From the NCBI GenBank assembly GCA_964612675.1, contig CAZTDD010000106.1:1-24836 (forward strand): 24,836 nucleotides of DNA, in the 5' to 3' direction. The stretch's first letter is position 1, and each line of letters starts with the position of its first letter. The translations under genes and the position numbers were made by a program. The notes below the pieces were generated by a model. The model was not told the DNA's origin, searched no databases, and worked only from the letters and a program-made list of their open reading frames with translations. Positions 6,720-14,765 of this stretch are shown in pieces. The DNA comes from CAZTDD01 sp964612675 (GTDB taxonomy: Bacteria; Hinthialibacterota; Hinthialibacteria; Hinthialibacterales; JAKPRU01).

Positions 6720-6980
6720 TCAGCGGTTACTTATCATCCGTTCATAGTCGTCATGCGACCCTATCCACACCCAGATCGTGTCGTCACCGTCCGGGACGGC
6801 AAGAGCCCGATGGCGGGCTCCTACCCTGATGGACCAAAACCGACCCACTCTTTTGAAATGGAGTGAAGGATGCCGGGGATCTTCCCGCAGGAGCGCAAAG
6901 CTCTTATCAGCCAGTTCTCTTGTCTGTTCAGGCAAAGCCCAATAGCGATCCCAAAACCGACGCGTCGCCCGATGAATCAC
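6720..6980 (-). CDS. RelE/ParE-family toxin
   Basis: This 86-residue protein matches the RelE/ParE superfamily of ribosome-dependent mRNA endonucleases or gyrase poisons. Visible are the N-terminal helices (TRRFWDRYWALPEQTRELAD), the SLHFKRVGRFWSIRVGARHR core (residues 39-58) with Lys43, Arg44, Arg47, Arg52, Arg56 and Arg58 as candidate functional basic residues, ALAVPDGDD, and the closing WIGSHDDYERMI. The start overlaps the antitoxin stop by four bases. Whether the target is mRNA or gyrase cannot be told from sequence; the WIGSHxDY ending is typical of the RelE-like plasmid-stabilisation group. Confidence 0.87.
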   Translation of the reverse strand: MIHRATRRFWDRYWALPEQTRELADKSFALLREDPRHPSLHFKRVGRFWSIRVGARHRALAVPDGDDTIWVWIGSHDDYERMISNR

Positions 6981-7177
6981 AGCTCCCTCAAATCGCCGCA
7001 GCGCTTTTCTTGCTCCGCTTCCTCCAAGAGAAAGTCCAGTTTCCCCTCCTTTGAGTCGGCTCGGATCGCTTCATCCCATAGCGTCCAGTCGCGTTCCAGA
7101 AACCACTCCCGGAATCGGCGATACTCCTCTTGCGAGAGCAAAGCGACAGCCTTTTCAAGCTCTTCTATTCTTGTCAT
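6977..7177 (-). CDS. Antitoxin partner of the RelE-type toxin
   Basis: This 66-residue, acidic, mostly helical protein begins TRIEELEKAVALLSQEEYRR and has a WDEAIRADSKEGKLDFLLEE segment. Short proteins with the pattern 'E-L-x-x-A-V-x-x-L-S-x-E-E-x-x-x-F' followed by 'W-D-x-x-I-x-x-D-x-x-x-G-K-L-D' regularly precede RelE-type toxins, which is how I assign it. No separate DNA-binding fold is obvious. A strong AGGAGGAG Shine-Dalgarno sequence sits 8 bases before ATG 7177. Antitoxin-first order with a four-base overlap fits a TA operon. Confidence 0.82.
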   Translation of the reverse strand: MTRIEELEKAVALLSQEEYRRFREWFLERDWTLWDEAIRADSKEGKLDFLLEEAEQEKRCGDLREL

Positions 7178-7204
7178 TCAATCATCTCCTCCTGCATGAT
7201 CCCC

Positions 7205-7241
7205 GCCGGCTATACTACTCCACCCCGTCGGGGTGAAAGGA
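7205..7241 (-). repeat. Partial inverted family D repeat at the RelE-module promoter region
   Basis: CACCCC-GTC-GGGGTG forms the same triloop hairpin, followed by the GGCTATA segment in inverted orientation. It lies about 30 bases upstream of the antitoxin start on the minus strand, so it is in the 5' region of that operon. The second (GGGCAACGCCC) hairpin is missing. Confidence 0.7.
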
Positions 7242-7262
7242 AAACGACCGACGTACCAACCT

Positions 7263-8414
7263 CTATCGCAATTCCCAATCCTCGACGGGTGTACCGACCG
7301 GTCGCGAGAGACGGATGTTGTCGATGTACGCCAGCGTGCCGTCGAGTCCGTCAGCACCCTGGCTGGTCAGCATCAAGGAAATCGTTCCGTCCGGATCGTC
7401 AAACACACCGACAATCTCCGGCTTCAGCCAGTTGAACGTAAACCCTTCGCTGTCCACGGGACCGTACTGACCGGAGAGTTCGCCCCAACCGCCCACAGCG
7501 GAGCCGAGAATGTTCTCGCTCAACCCCGCCCAACCGGTTCCCCGGGATTCTCCGTTCTCGTCCACCCAGGATGATCGCAACACAAGCGTGGTCGCCGCCC
7601 AGTTGGATGGATCGCCATCCACAAAGATATCCAGATGAATCCTGTCGTAGTCGGCGATTTGCGGATAGTCGCGCAGGTTGATTGAGATACTCTCGGACCA
7701 GCCGGACGTAAACTCCCATGCGAGCGCCCCTTCGCCCTCGGGCGGTTCCGAATAGCCGGACAAATCCACTTCAAAAAAGACGCCCCCGGATTCGAGTGAA
7801 ACCAGCTCTTCGTCAGCAACGTCATTAAAACCGATTATAGGCAGATACTCTCGCTCGACCGGCGTTCGTTTGCGCGCGGTTACATCATCAATGTAGATAA
7901 GGCCCTCAAAACCATTCGGGTATTCGACACCGTCGTGTGTAGTGGCGCTGGGGTTGATCCAGAACCGAAAACTGCTCATCGACGAAAGAGACTCCTCCCA
8001 CAGAGCACTCTGCTCTTCGGAGATCCAGTAGACAAATTCTTTCCAGGTCCCCACGTCTTCCGGCCCGTAATATCGAAATCCCAGGGGCACTTCGACACTG
8101 GGATCCGTGCGCAGGCGGAAAATTTGATCCGAATACACCCACAAACGCAATTCATCCGCGTCCGAGATATCGACCGGCTCCGGCAGCGTCCAACGCGTGT
8201 CGCTGTAGCCGCCCTCATGGTACACATCGAGCATTACGGCCGCCTCTCCGCTGTGGTGCGGCTCATCGGGTAACGAGAAATCGGCATACTGGACAATGCC
8301 TGACCACGTTCCGACATCCGTTTCAAAATCGGATATAAGAATGGTGTCGTCTTGTGCACCGGCAAAAGAAGCGAAAGCCAAACAAACCAGGATGATCAGA
8401 CTGGATCTCTTCAT
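7263..8414 (-). CDS. Exported protein with two jelly-roll (carbohydrate-binding-like) domains
   Basis: This 383-residue protein has a clear Sec signal peptide (MKRSSLIILVCLAFASFAGA, residues 1-20). The mature part seems to be two related beta-rich domains. Domain 1 (about 22-183) has ISDFETDVGTW, ADELRLWVYSD, a WKEFVYWI strand and the closing GLIYIDDVTARK. Domain 2 (about 193-375) has a YDRIHLDIFVDGD strand and the closing GTLAYIDNIRLSR. The 'F-E-x-x-x-x-W ... Y-I-D-D/N-V/I' layout is that of carbohydrate-binding or CIA30-like jelly rolls; sugar binding is inferred, and no catalytic motif is visible. AAGGAGG is ideally placed before ATG 8414. It lies 85 bases downstream of the Tat-exported protein on the same strand, so it could be co-transcribed. 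It could also be a plain structural surface protein. Confidence 0.85.
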   Translation of the reverse strand: MKRSSLIILVCLAFASFAGAQDDTILISDFETDVGTWSGIVQYADFSLPDEPHHSGEAAVMLDVYHEGGYSDTRWTLPEPVDISDADELRLWVYSDQIFRLRTDPSVEVPLGFRYYGPEDVGTWKEFVYWISEEQSALWEESLSSMSSFRFWINPSATTHDGVEYPNGFEGLIYIDDVTARKRTPVEREYLPIIGFNDVADEELVSLESGGVFFEVDLSGYSEPPEGEGALAWEFTSGWSESISINLRDYPQIADYDRIHLDIFVDGDPSNWAATTLVLRSSWVDENGESRGTGWAGLSENILGSAVGGWGELSGQYGPVDSEGFTFNWLKPEIVGVFDDPDGTISLMLTSQGADGLDGTLAYIDNIRLSRPVGTPVEDWELR

Positions 8415-8499
8415 CGCTGTCCTCCTTCGGACTGTTGTTTTTCCTCTGGATAGCGCGTTCTATGAATAGGATACAAAAATATCGATTGCGCGGCGACTC

Positions 8500-9534
8500 T
8501 CATCCAAACCACTCCCGTTTCCGGTTCCTGGACTTTTCAATTGCCTTACGAGAGAGAATCGCGTCTTCCGCTACCTGGAAATCAAACATCCCCAAACAAA
8601 TGAAGTCCGCACCGTTTTCGAAGGCGTAGTCAATGCCCACGTCGGCGGGAATGGCTCCTGCGGCTAACACTTTGAAGGCGATCCACGGGATATCCACATC
8701 CTGCATAAACTCGATCGTTTTTTCATGATCGGAACACCATAAATTGTCGTGAAATTCATCATGGTCATCCGAATTCGGACGATATACCTCAATGAAGTGC
8801 CGATTCTCTTTTGGATGAGCGGACCAGTAGCGGTCGTGATGCAGCGTCTTGAAATAGAAGTCCGGCCTCACTCCTTCCTTTTCGCAAAACATGATCGGCT
8901 CCAACCGATGCGCACCAATACCTGCGGGAACATCGTACTTTTTTATGATTTCAAAGGCTTTGATGATTTGATCCGGCTTTTTCTCGTAATACCAAATGTC
9001 GCTGGCGCCTCCCCAGACATAAGCAGCGGACGCCCCCAGTTCGAGATGCTCGACCAGTTTTCTTTCGAATTGATCGAAATCCCGCGTAATAACATCCGCC
9101 ATCCACTTCATCTTCCCTCCCCATTCATTCCAATAGCCCGACAGATTGAAACGCTCGAAATTGTGGCTTTTGAGATTGATCATATTGATGCCGTATTCTT
9201 CACATGTCCGCAGCGTTTCAAATATTTTTTCTCTGGTATTGTAATGGGTTGCAAGGGCTTTCACATAAAGTAAATCTCTGGCATGCATATTCATGCTGAT
9301 CAAATTGCTGCCGATGAAAAGACGGCTTACGTCGAGGTTACCGATTCGTCCAACCGGCATATCGTGAGCGGAATTCAATTGCGAAGGTGCCGATTCACTT
9401 GCTCCGTGCGCAGATCCCGACGCTAAGGTCGGCGCCATCAAAATCGACCCTGCTTTCACGGATGATTTGACAAATTCTCGCCGGGTTTCTTTTTTGGGCT
9501 GGTTTACCGTCTTCTGGTCTTCTTGAATGTTCAT
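8500..9534 (-). CDS. Tat-exported TIM-barrel-like protein (aldo/keto-reductase-related)
   Basis: Starting at ATG 9534 this is 344 residues with a twin-arginine signal: T-R-R-E-F-V-K at 17-23, a hydrophobic stretch and a probable cleavage near SAHGASES. The start is supported by a strong AAGGAGG 8 bases upstream and by the need for an N-terminal Tat signal. The mature part begins with VGRIGNLDVSRLFIGSNLI, the entry strand typical of aldo/keto-reductase-like barrels, then alternating strands and helices (KIFETLRTCEEYGINMINLK, AFEIIKKYDVPAGIGAHRLE, DIPWIAFKVLAAGAIPADVG, GADFICLGMFDFQVAED). The classical AKR Asp-Tyr-Lys-His tetrad is not recognisable, so the enzyme class is open. The frame stays open upstream into a HicB-like segment (9535-9786), so gene callers may merge both into one 428-residue product; I regard the shorter protein as the functional exported form. 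Confidence 0.8.
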   Translation of the reverse strand: MNIQEDQKTVNQPKKETRREFVKSSVKAGSILMAPTLASGSAHGASESAPSQLNSAHDMPVGRIGNLDVSRLFIGSNLISMNMHARDLLYVKALATHYNTREKIFETLRTCEEYGINMINLKSHNFERFNLSGYWNEWGGKMKWMADVITRDFDQFERKLVEHLELGASAAYVWGGASDIWYYEKKPDQIIKAFEIIKKYDVPAGIGAHRLEPIMFCEKEGVRPDFYFKTLHHDRYWSAHPKENRHFIEVYRPNSDDHDEFHDNLWCSDHEKTIEFMQDVDIPWIAFKVLAAGAIPADVGIDYAFENGADFICLGMFDFQVAEDAILSRKAIEKSRNRKREWFG

Positions 9535-9786
9535 TTCGATTGCCTCCTTCGTGAACGCTGCTGTACGGCGGGGATTCGTTATGCAGCGTGGGGTCAATGT
9601 CGAGCGGATGTCATCAAGAATCCCAAGTTGCCCGGCATTTTCGAGATACAGATCAACTGCCTCTTTCAGCATGGACAGCGCGTGGTCCGGACTATCTCCG
9701 CAGGACGCGACTCCCAGCTCAGGACAATGTGACACAAAAACGTCCCCTTCGCGCCATATAACCGCTGTCAGCGTCGCACGACTCAT
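9535..9786 (-). CDS. HicB-like antitoxin segment read in frame into the Tat protein
   Basis: The 84 residues from ATG 9786 form a HicB fold: SRATLTAVIWREGDVFVSHC, PELGVASCGDSPDHALSMLK, then the helix EAVDLYLENAGQLGILDDI. The segment ending PRRTAAFTKEAI sits where short HicB proteins finish. There is no stop codon: the frame runs on through the Shine-Dalgarno sequence and start of the Tat gene. It has its own strong GGAGGAAGGAG 8 bases before ATG 9786. No hicA lies next to it, so it is an orphan. A lost stop codon, or a genuine fusion with internal re-initiation, would both explain it. Confidence 0.7.
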
Positions 9787-9869
9787 TTCACAACTCCTTC
9801 CTCCGCCAACGTCTCGGAGCTCGACATCAATACTCCCACTCCGGTTTCTTTAGCCTACCGTCGATTCTC

Positions 9870-10937
9870 TCAAGTCTTCAGTTTCGGGTCCAGTGCATCG
9901 CGAAGGCTGTCGCCGAAAATCGAGAAAGCGAGCGAAAGAACGAACAAGAACGCTGTCGCGCCGGTGAGCGGCCACCAGACACTCGGTTGACGGGCCAACT
10001 CGTTCTTCGCACCCGAAATAACCTGGCCCCAGGTCGCAGTCGACGGATCCACACCTATTCCAACATAACTCAAAAAGACCTCCAGCGATACCGCCTGCAC
10101 AAAACGGATCGTAAAGGTGATGATAATAATGTGACTCACGTTCGGAAGGATATGACGAAAGATGATCCGCGCGTGACTCTGTCCTAACGATTTCGCAGCC
10201 AACACATACTCGCGCTCTTTATGTTTGAAAAACTCCGCGCGAACAAGCCGACACAATCCAACCCAGGTTGTCACACCGATGACGATCAAAACGTTCAGCA
10301 TGCTCTTTTCCATAAACGTCAATAAGGCGATAAGAAGAAGCAGTTGCGGAATCGAAGCAAACGTGGAATAGAGCCAGACAATCGCATCGTCGACCCGCCC
10401 ACCGAAATATCCTGCAAGTGCACCGAAAAACACTGCGATTGGTATCGCGATCAGCGAGGTCACCACGCCGATAATGAAAGCCCATCGCAGACCGTGTAAG
10501 AGAATCGACAGGACATTTTGTCCCTCGAGATTCGTGCCGAGTGGATATGCCCAGGCTTCTTCGCGGAGTAATCCGCGCCAACCGTGCTCTTGAACCTGTG
10601 TCAATAACGTCGGGGGATGATACGACCAATCCCGACCTCTCCGCAGCGTGACAAACCCCTGTACCTCGGCCATCTCGAGCGAAACATGCTCTGCGATCAG
10701 GGCCGTGCGACCGAAGGAACTCAGCAACGGCAGCGGTCCGAATCCTTTAACCAGAATCCGCAAAAAACTCGGTTCGCCGATTTCGATCCGTTTTAATCGA
10801 TGCGTCTCGCCAACATCTTCACCAATAAAACCGAGCTGGACCAAAACCGCCAGCAGAAGACAGACCGAGATCACAACCAGCGATACCATTGCCAGTTTGT
10901 CTTTGCGTAAAAGACGCCACGCTTCTTTCCAAGGCAT
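9870..10937 (-). CDS. ABC transporter permease, OppC/DppC family
   Basis: This 355-residue inner-membrane permease belongs to the peptide/nickel (Opp/Dpp) importer family. It has TM1 at about 16-37 and a long periplasmic loop (38-150) with the family motif YPLGTNLEGQNVLS (131-144), a diverged form of the usual H-P-x-G-T-D-x-x-G-R-D. TM2 onward begins near 153, and the cytoplasmic EAA loop is EYVLAAKSLGQSHARIIFRH (243-262), which couples to the ATPase. It ends FGDSLRDALDPKLK, a classic OppC C-terminus. The periplasmic loop is longer than usual for the family (normal total about 300). It starts at ATG 10937, six bases after the OppB stop, so it is in the same operon. Substrate cannot be read from sequence. 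Confidence 0.93.
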   Translation of the reverse strand: MPWKEAWRLLRKDKLAMVSLVVISVCLLLAVLVQLGFIGEDVGETHRLKRIEIGEPSFLRILVKGFGPLPLLSSFGRTALIAEHVSLEMAEVQGFVTLRRGRDWSYHPPTLLTQVQEHGWRGLLREEAWAYPLGTNLEGQNVLSILLHGLRWAFIIGVVTSLIAIPIAVFFGALAGYFGGRVDDAIVWLYSTFASIPQLLLLIALLTFMEKSMLNVLIVIGVTTWVGLCRLVRAEFFKHKEREYVLAAKSLGQSHARIIFRHILPNVSHIIIITFTIRFVQAVSLEVFLSYVGIGVDPSTATWGQVISGAKNELARQPSVWWPLTGATAFLFVLSLAFSIFGDSLRDALDPKLKT

Positions 10938-10943
10938 CTCTGT

Positions 10944-11972
10944 CTACTCCACTCGAACCCGCGGGTCCACAACGCCGTACAGAATATCGGCGATCAAATT
11001 CGCCGCAATAAACAGTACGGCGCCCAAAAACACGATCGCTCGCATTGTATTGAGATCCGCGTTCTGAATCGCCTCCAATGTAATCCCACCGAGTCCCGGT
11101 ATCCCGAAAAACGTCTCCAAAAGCAGGGAGCCCAAATACAAGAACGGAATCACCACCGCCCAGCGCGTAATCAGCGGAATCAGCGCGTTCCGAAGAACAT
11201 GGCGGAACAGAACGACGTTCTCGTTCAATCCCTTTGCTCGTGCCGTTCGAACATAATCCTGATTGATTTCATCCAACATAAGAATCCGATTGAACCGGAT
11301 CCCCATTCCCATCGATATTGCGACGTAAATGAGTATCGGCAAACCCAAATAGATAAATGAAGAACAACCTTGTTCATATCCAGAAATCGGAAAATACCGC
11401 CAGTCGGCTGCAAAGAATTTCTGAGCAAAAATAATCAATGCAACGGCATTGAAGCTCATGAGGAACACCGCCAACACCACAAACGCCCGGTCGATGTTCG
11501 TGCCTCGATAGAGTGCACAAAATAAGGCAATAAAAACAGTAATCATTTCGCTGAGACAAAAGGCAGGGACCATTAGTTTCAATGAAGGCACCACTCCATC
11601 GAGCAGCACCTGAGACACAAGTCGATCGTCCCGATCACGCCCGAAATCCAATGTCAGTACATCAGTAAAATAACGCCCAAACAATACGAGTTTCGATACC
11701 GGACGCACATCGTCCTCGGTGATTGTTGTTCCTTCTGGTGCTTCTCCGGATTGAATTCGACGTATTTTCTCCCGGCCTTGTTCGGTATACTCCAGAAATC
11801 CTTTGTCCAGTTTCCATTGCCGGATTGTGTCGGGATTTGCGGCTTTCTGAAGTTCCTTGATTGCAAGCGCATCCGGCGAATTAACCATATAAAACAAAAT
11901 AAATGTAAACAGGATGACCCCGAACAGAATCGGCACCGCGTAAAGCAAACGTCTGACTGTATACGCAAACAC
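10944..11972 (-). CDS. ABC transporter permease, OppB/DppB family
   Basis: This 342-residue partner permease has the typical N-terminus (YTVRRLLYAVPILFGVILFTF, TM1 at about 8-29) and the EAA loop DYVRTARAKGLNENVVLFRH (239-258). It closes with the GIPGLGGITLEAIQNADL region and ends at VVDPRVRVE, as OppB proteins do. Relative to the family it has about 35 extra residues (roughly 62-96) in the first periplasmic loop, rich in charged residues. The start is GTG 11972, five bases after the stop of the binding-protein gene, with AGGG upstream. Together with the OppC gene it would form the membrane channel of a peptide-type importer. Confidence 0.93.
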   Translation of the reverse strand: MFAYTVRRLLYAVPILFGVILFTFILFYMVNSPDALAIKELQKAANPDTIRQWKLDKGFLEYTEQGREKIRRIQSGEAPEGTTITEDDVRPVSKLVLFGRYFTDVLTLDFGRDRDDRLVSQVLLDGVVPSLKLMVPAFCLSEMITVFIALFCALYRGTNIDRAFVVLAVFLMSFNAVALIIFAQKFFAADWRYFPISGYEQGCSSFIYLGLPILIYVAISMGMGIRFNRILMLDEINQDYVRTARAKGLNENVVLFRHVLRNALIPLITRWAVVIPFLYLGSLLLETFFGIPGLGGITLEAIQNADLNTMRAIVFLGAVLFIAANLIADILYGVVDPRVRVE

Positions 11973-11977
11973 TCGAA

Positions 11978-14092
11978 CTACCCTCGCTGCTGCTGCACAA
12001 TTTTTAGAACAAAGGCGATTATAATCAATACAATAACGCTCACAAATACAATCGCGGGCGGCCAGTAAATCGCGTTGAATTCTTTGACTTGTTTCAGACG
12101 GAGATGAGGATCGGAGGTGAAATACGTATGGTCCCGTGTATCCATCGGGTTCGGCTTATTCTCGGCGAACCAATCGTGAAAGAGGATATAGCTTTGATAA
12201 AAAAAGATATATACCCATGGCGTATCTTCATCCACGATGCGAATCATCTCTTCGATAATCTCGGATTTCCGTTTCCATTCCTCGGGATCGTTATCGGATA
12301 GTACTTGCATTTCTTCATACAGCTCGTCATACCGGTCATTCTGGTACGCTGCGTAGTTAACCCCGGGTCTGCGGTTCGGCCCGTAGAGAAGCTGAAGGAC
12401 GTTTTGTGCGTCGGGGTAATCCATAACCCAACTCGCATCATACAGTTGTCCTTTTCCTTCGGCTGCCCGCCGAAGGAATTCCGGAAACGTTTGAAGGTTC
12501 GCTTTCAGACGTATCCCGATGTCCCGCAAACAAATTGCGTAAAACCGTGCGACGTCTTTCTGACGCGGCGAACGAAACTCGATGGTGAGCTCCATCGGCT
12601 CGCTGTCCGGCGATTCTCGTGTAATCCATTCTCCGGAAGGAGAACGAAACACATCGTATCCTGCCTCACGAAGTAAATCCAACGCTTGCACCGGATTAAA
12701 GCGTCCGCATGGCGGCCAATAATTGGGGTCGTACCCCTTAACACCGGGAGGAATAACCATATTTGCCACTCTACCGCGGCCGTTGGCATAGGCGGCAATG
12801 AAATACTCGCGGTCCATCGCGAGGCTGATCGCTTTGCGCAGTTTCTTCTGACGGTCAGAATAGCCGCCTACGATTTCATCCTCCATGTTGAACGCGATGT
12901 AGGTAATCCATGGTTCATCGAAAACTTGCAGGTGGATGCCTTTTCCACGTATCTCCGGTGTCAGACGTTGATCCGCCGGGAGTTTCGTATCGGTCGCAAC
13001 TTCAACGCTCACGACGTTCTCAAATTGATCTTTTGTCAATCGCTTCTGGCGGTCGATGGTTCCCGCGAGAAACTCGAGAAAAGAGGTGCTGGCTTCAGGG
13101 ATGATAAAAAAGTGGATTTCATCAGCGAGCGGCATCCGTTTGCCAATATGGGGAGCGACATATTTCTCCCACTCGCCGGGCTGAAGTGTTCCTTCGTTTT
13201 CCCAGCGGTTGCGAAGATTCTCGGGAAATTCCGGATGTTCAACGGTCTCTTTATCGAGGTGTGGAAAATACCATTCGCGGTACTTCGGGTTTTTTACCCA
13301 GATCAGGTGTCGTTTTTTTAGATACTCTTTCAAGACAAACGGTCCCGTTCCGACCGGATGACGTGTGAATTCCGGGCCGTACATCTCGACGGCTTCACGC
13401 GGGACGACGGAACCGTAGGTCATCCCGAGCACCCAAAGAAGCTGCGGATAAGGCTTGACTAGATGGATGCGGAACGTGTGCTCGTCGATCCATTCGAGTC
13501 CCTCGACGGGTTCCTCAAACAAGCGTGCCTGCGCTTCCGGGTCGCTTGTCGCGAGGAATCGCTGCCGCCAGTCGTCCAGCCCCACAACTTTGTTCTCCAA
13601 AATCCAAAACCCACCCTGCGAAAGCGACATGATACGTTTTAGCGAATAGATGACGTCTTTTGCGGTCATCTTCCGCCCGATGCCGTTCGGAAAACACGGG
13701 TCGTCCTGAAAATAGACATTCTTGCGGAGGGTGAATGTGTAGGTGAGACGGTCTTCGCTGATCTCGGGCATGCGAACGGCCAGGCAGGGCACCACCTCCG
13801 GTTCGGACGGGGAGGGATATCGATACTGCACAAGAGACTCGTACGCGAGCGAGCATTGCGTCGCGGAGGGGAAGTCTCCCGCCCGGTGCGGATCGATGAA
13901 GCGTGGATCGGCCTGGAGTTCGACACGGACGATTTGTCGGTCACCGTCCCTTCGTGCCAATACCACCGCACGCGACCCGCATGAAGCAAGCAATAGACTG
14001 CAGAAGACCAACACAGCCGCTACGGCCGCACCTGGTCGAATGAGGCGTTTCAGTTTTACAACGAACGTTCTTCTCGAGTAAAGAACCAGCAA
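11978..14092 (-). CDS. Extracellular solute-binding protein, family 5 (OppA/DppA-like), with C-terminal membrane helix
   Basis: This 704-residue protein is the first gene of the importer operon. Residues 21-38 are a lipoprotein signal ending in the lipobox L-A-S-C (Cys38), so the mature protein should be lipid-anchored. Family 5 features follow: QIVRVELQADPRFIDPHRA, TYTFTLRKNVYFQDDPCF, KMTAKDVIYSLKRIM, HPVGTGPFVLKEYLKKRHLI, LRKAISLAMDREYFI, and the ending NDRYDELYEEMQVLSD...IEEMIRIVDEDTPWVYIF. The family is usually 500-600 residues. A second hydrophobic segment near the C-terminus (about 680-698) followed by KIVQQQRG predicts an extra membrane anchor, which is unusual. The start shown is a TTG with no good ribosome site; an alternative in-frame start nearer the signal peptide is not obvious, so the N-terminus is uncertain. 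Confidence 0.9.
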   Translation of the reverse strand: MLVLYSRRTFVVKLKRLIRPGAAVAAVLVFCSLLLASCGSRAVVLARRDGDRQIVRVELQADPRFIDPHRAGDFPSATQCSLAYESLVQYRYPSPSEPEVVPCLAVRMPEISEDRLTYTFTLRKNVYFQDDPCFPNGIGRKMTAKDVIYSLKRIMSLSQGGFWILENKVVGLDDWRQRFLATSDPEAQARLFEEPVEGLEWIDEHTFRIHLVKPYPQLLWVLGMTYGSVVPREAVEMYGPEFTRHPVGTGPFVLKEYLKKRHLIWVKNPKYREWYFPHLDKETVEHPEFPENLRNRWENEGTLQPGEWEKYVAPHIGKRMPLADEIHFFIIPEASTSFLEFLAGTIDRQKRLTKDQFENVVSVEVATDTKLPADQRLTPEIRGKGIHLQVFDEPWITYIAFNMEDEIVGGYSDRQKKLRKAISLAMDREYFIAAYANGRGRVANMVIPPGVKGYDPNYWPPCGRFNPVQALDLLREAGYDVFRSPSGEWITRESPDSEPMELTIEFRSPRQKDVARFYAICLRDIGIRLKANLQTFPEFLRRAAEGKGQLYDASWVMDYPDAQNVLQLLYGPNRRPGVNYAAYQNDRYDELYEEMQVLSDNDPEEWKRKSEIIEEMIRIVDEDTPWVYIFFYQSYILFHDWFAENKPNPMDTRDHTYFTSDPHLRLKQVKEFNAIYWPPAIVFVSVIVLIIIAFVLKIVQQQRG

Positions 14093-14177
14093 CTATTCAC
14101 GCTCAAGTTCGCATCGATGGAATTGCAGCACCTATCGCTCTGTTGGATTCCATGATTCCACAACCACCGGGCTTGTG

Positions 14178-14750
14178 CTAGGTCTTCGTTTGCGAGCGGG
14201 GTCGACCAGCGCTCTTCGTAGATCTTGATTTCTTTTTCGTTGCTGTTTTCTTGCCTCTCGATTTTGGGGACTTGCGTTTTGACTTAGTCTCATCCTTCTG
14301 AGTGAGAAAAGGCGATTTCCACATGGGCAGTGTTAACGGTGGTAAACCCATTCTGACAAAGCTATTTTGAACATATTCTCGGAGATAAGGTAAAACATGG
14401 GACGGGAGTACCGCGTGGCTGAACAAATCCATAAGCTCATCGTCAAAAGCAATGGTCGTTGTATATTCTACTTTGTAGTCCACTTGAATGGATATGACTT
14501 CCTCGTTGTACTGATTCTCTACCGTTAACGCATGGCACGTTGCGATAATCGCTTTGTCAGAACCCAACTGGTCATAAGATGCGTCAACTGGTTTCATATT
14601 GATAGAAGAATCTGTACGGAGGATATCGTTCGGAACTCCATGGAGTTGAAGATCTGCCCGGCTCAGCCAGATCGATTCCAACTCCAAACCCCTGATGAAC
14701 TGATGATATCTGGCTATCAACTTCTTATCTGCGTTTGTCTTCGTTGCCAT
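14178..14750 (-). CDS. SecB-like chaperone of a probable HicA-HicB-chaperone (TAC) operon
   Basis: This is a 190-residue protein. Residues about 13-142 follow the SecB pattern: QFIRGLELESIWLSRADLQL near the start, beta strands (KAIIATCHALTV, EEVISIQVDYKVEYTTTIAF), then LPSHVLPYLREYVQNSFVRM and GLPPLTLP (114-142), which match the conserved SecB ending L-x-P-Y-x-R-E-x-x-x-x-x-x-x-R-x-G-x-P-P-L. SecB holds unfolded proteins for export; SecB-like proteins beside TA genes are known to protect the antitoxin in TAC systems such as M. tuberculosis HigBA-SecB. Residues 152-190 form a Lys/Arg-rich tail that ordinary, acidic SecB lacks. ATG 14750 has GGAG upstream and lies 15 bases after the antitoxin stop. 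SecB homology is my reading of motifs, without a profile search. Confidence 0.75.
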   Translation of the reverse strand: MATKTNADKKLIARYHQFIRGLELESIWLSRADLQLHGVPNDILRTDSSINMKPVDASYDQLGSDKAIIATCHALTVENQYNEEVISIQVDYKVEYTTTIAFDDELMDLFSHAVLPSHVLPYLREYVQNSFVRMGLPPLTLPMWKSPFLTQKDETKSKRKSPKSRGKKTATKKKSRSTKSAGRPRSQTKT

Positions 14751-14765
14751 GAGGGATCTCCACAG

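Noticed and set aside
12686..13321. 211-codon plus-strand open frame inside the binding-protein gene
   Set aside because: It is antisense to a well-supported gene; the composition is a shadow of the minus-strand codons.
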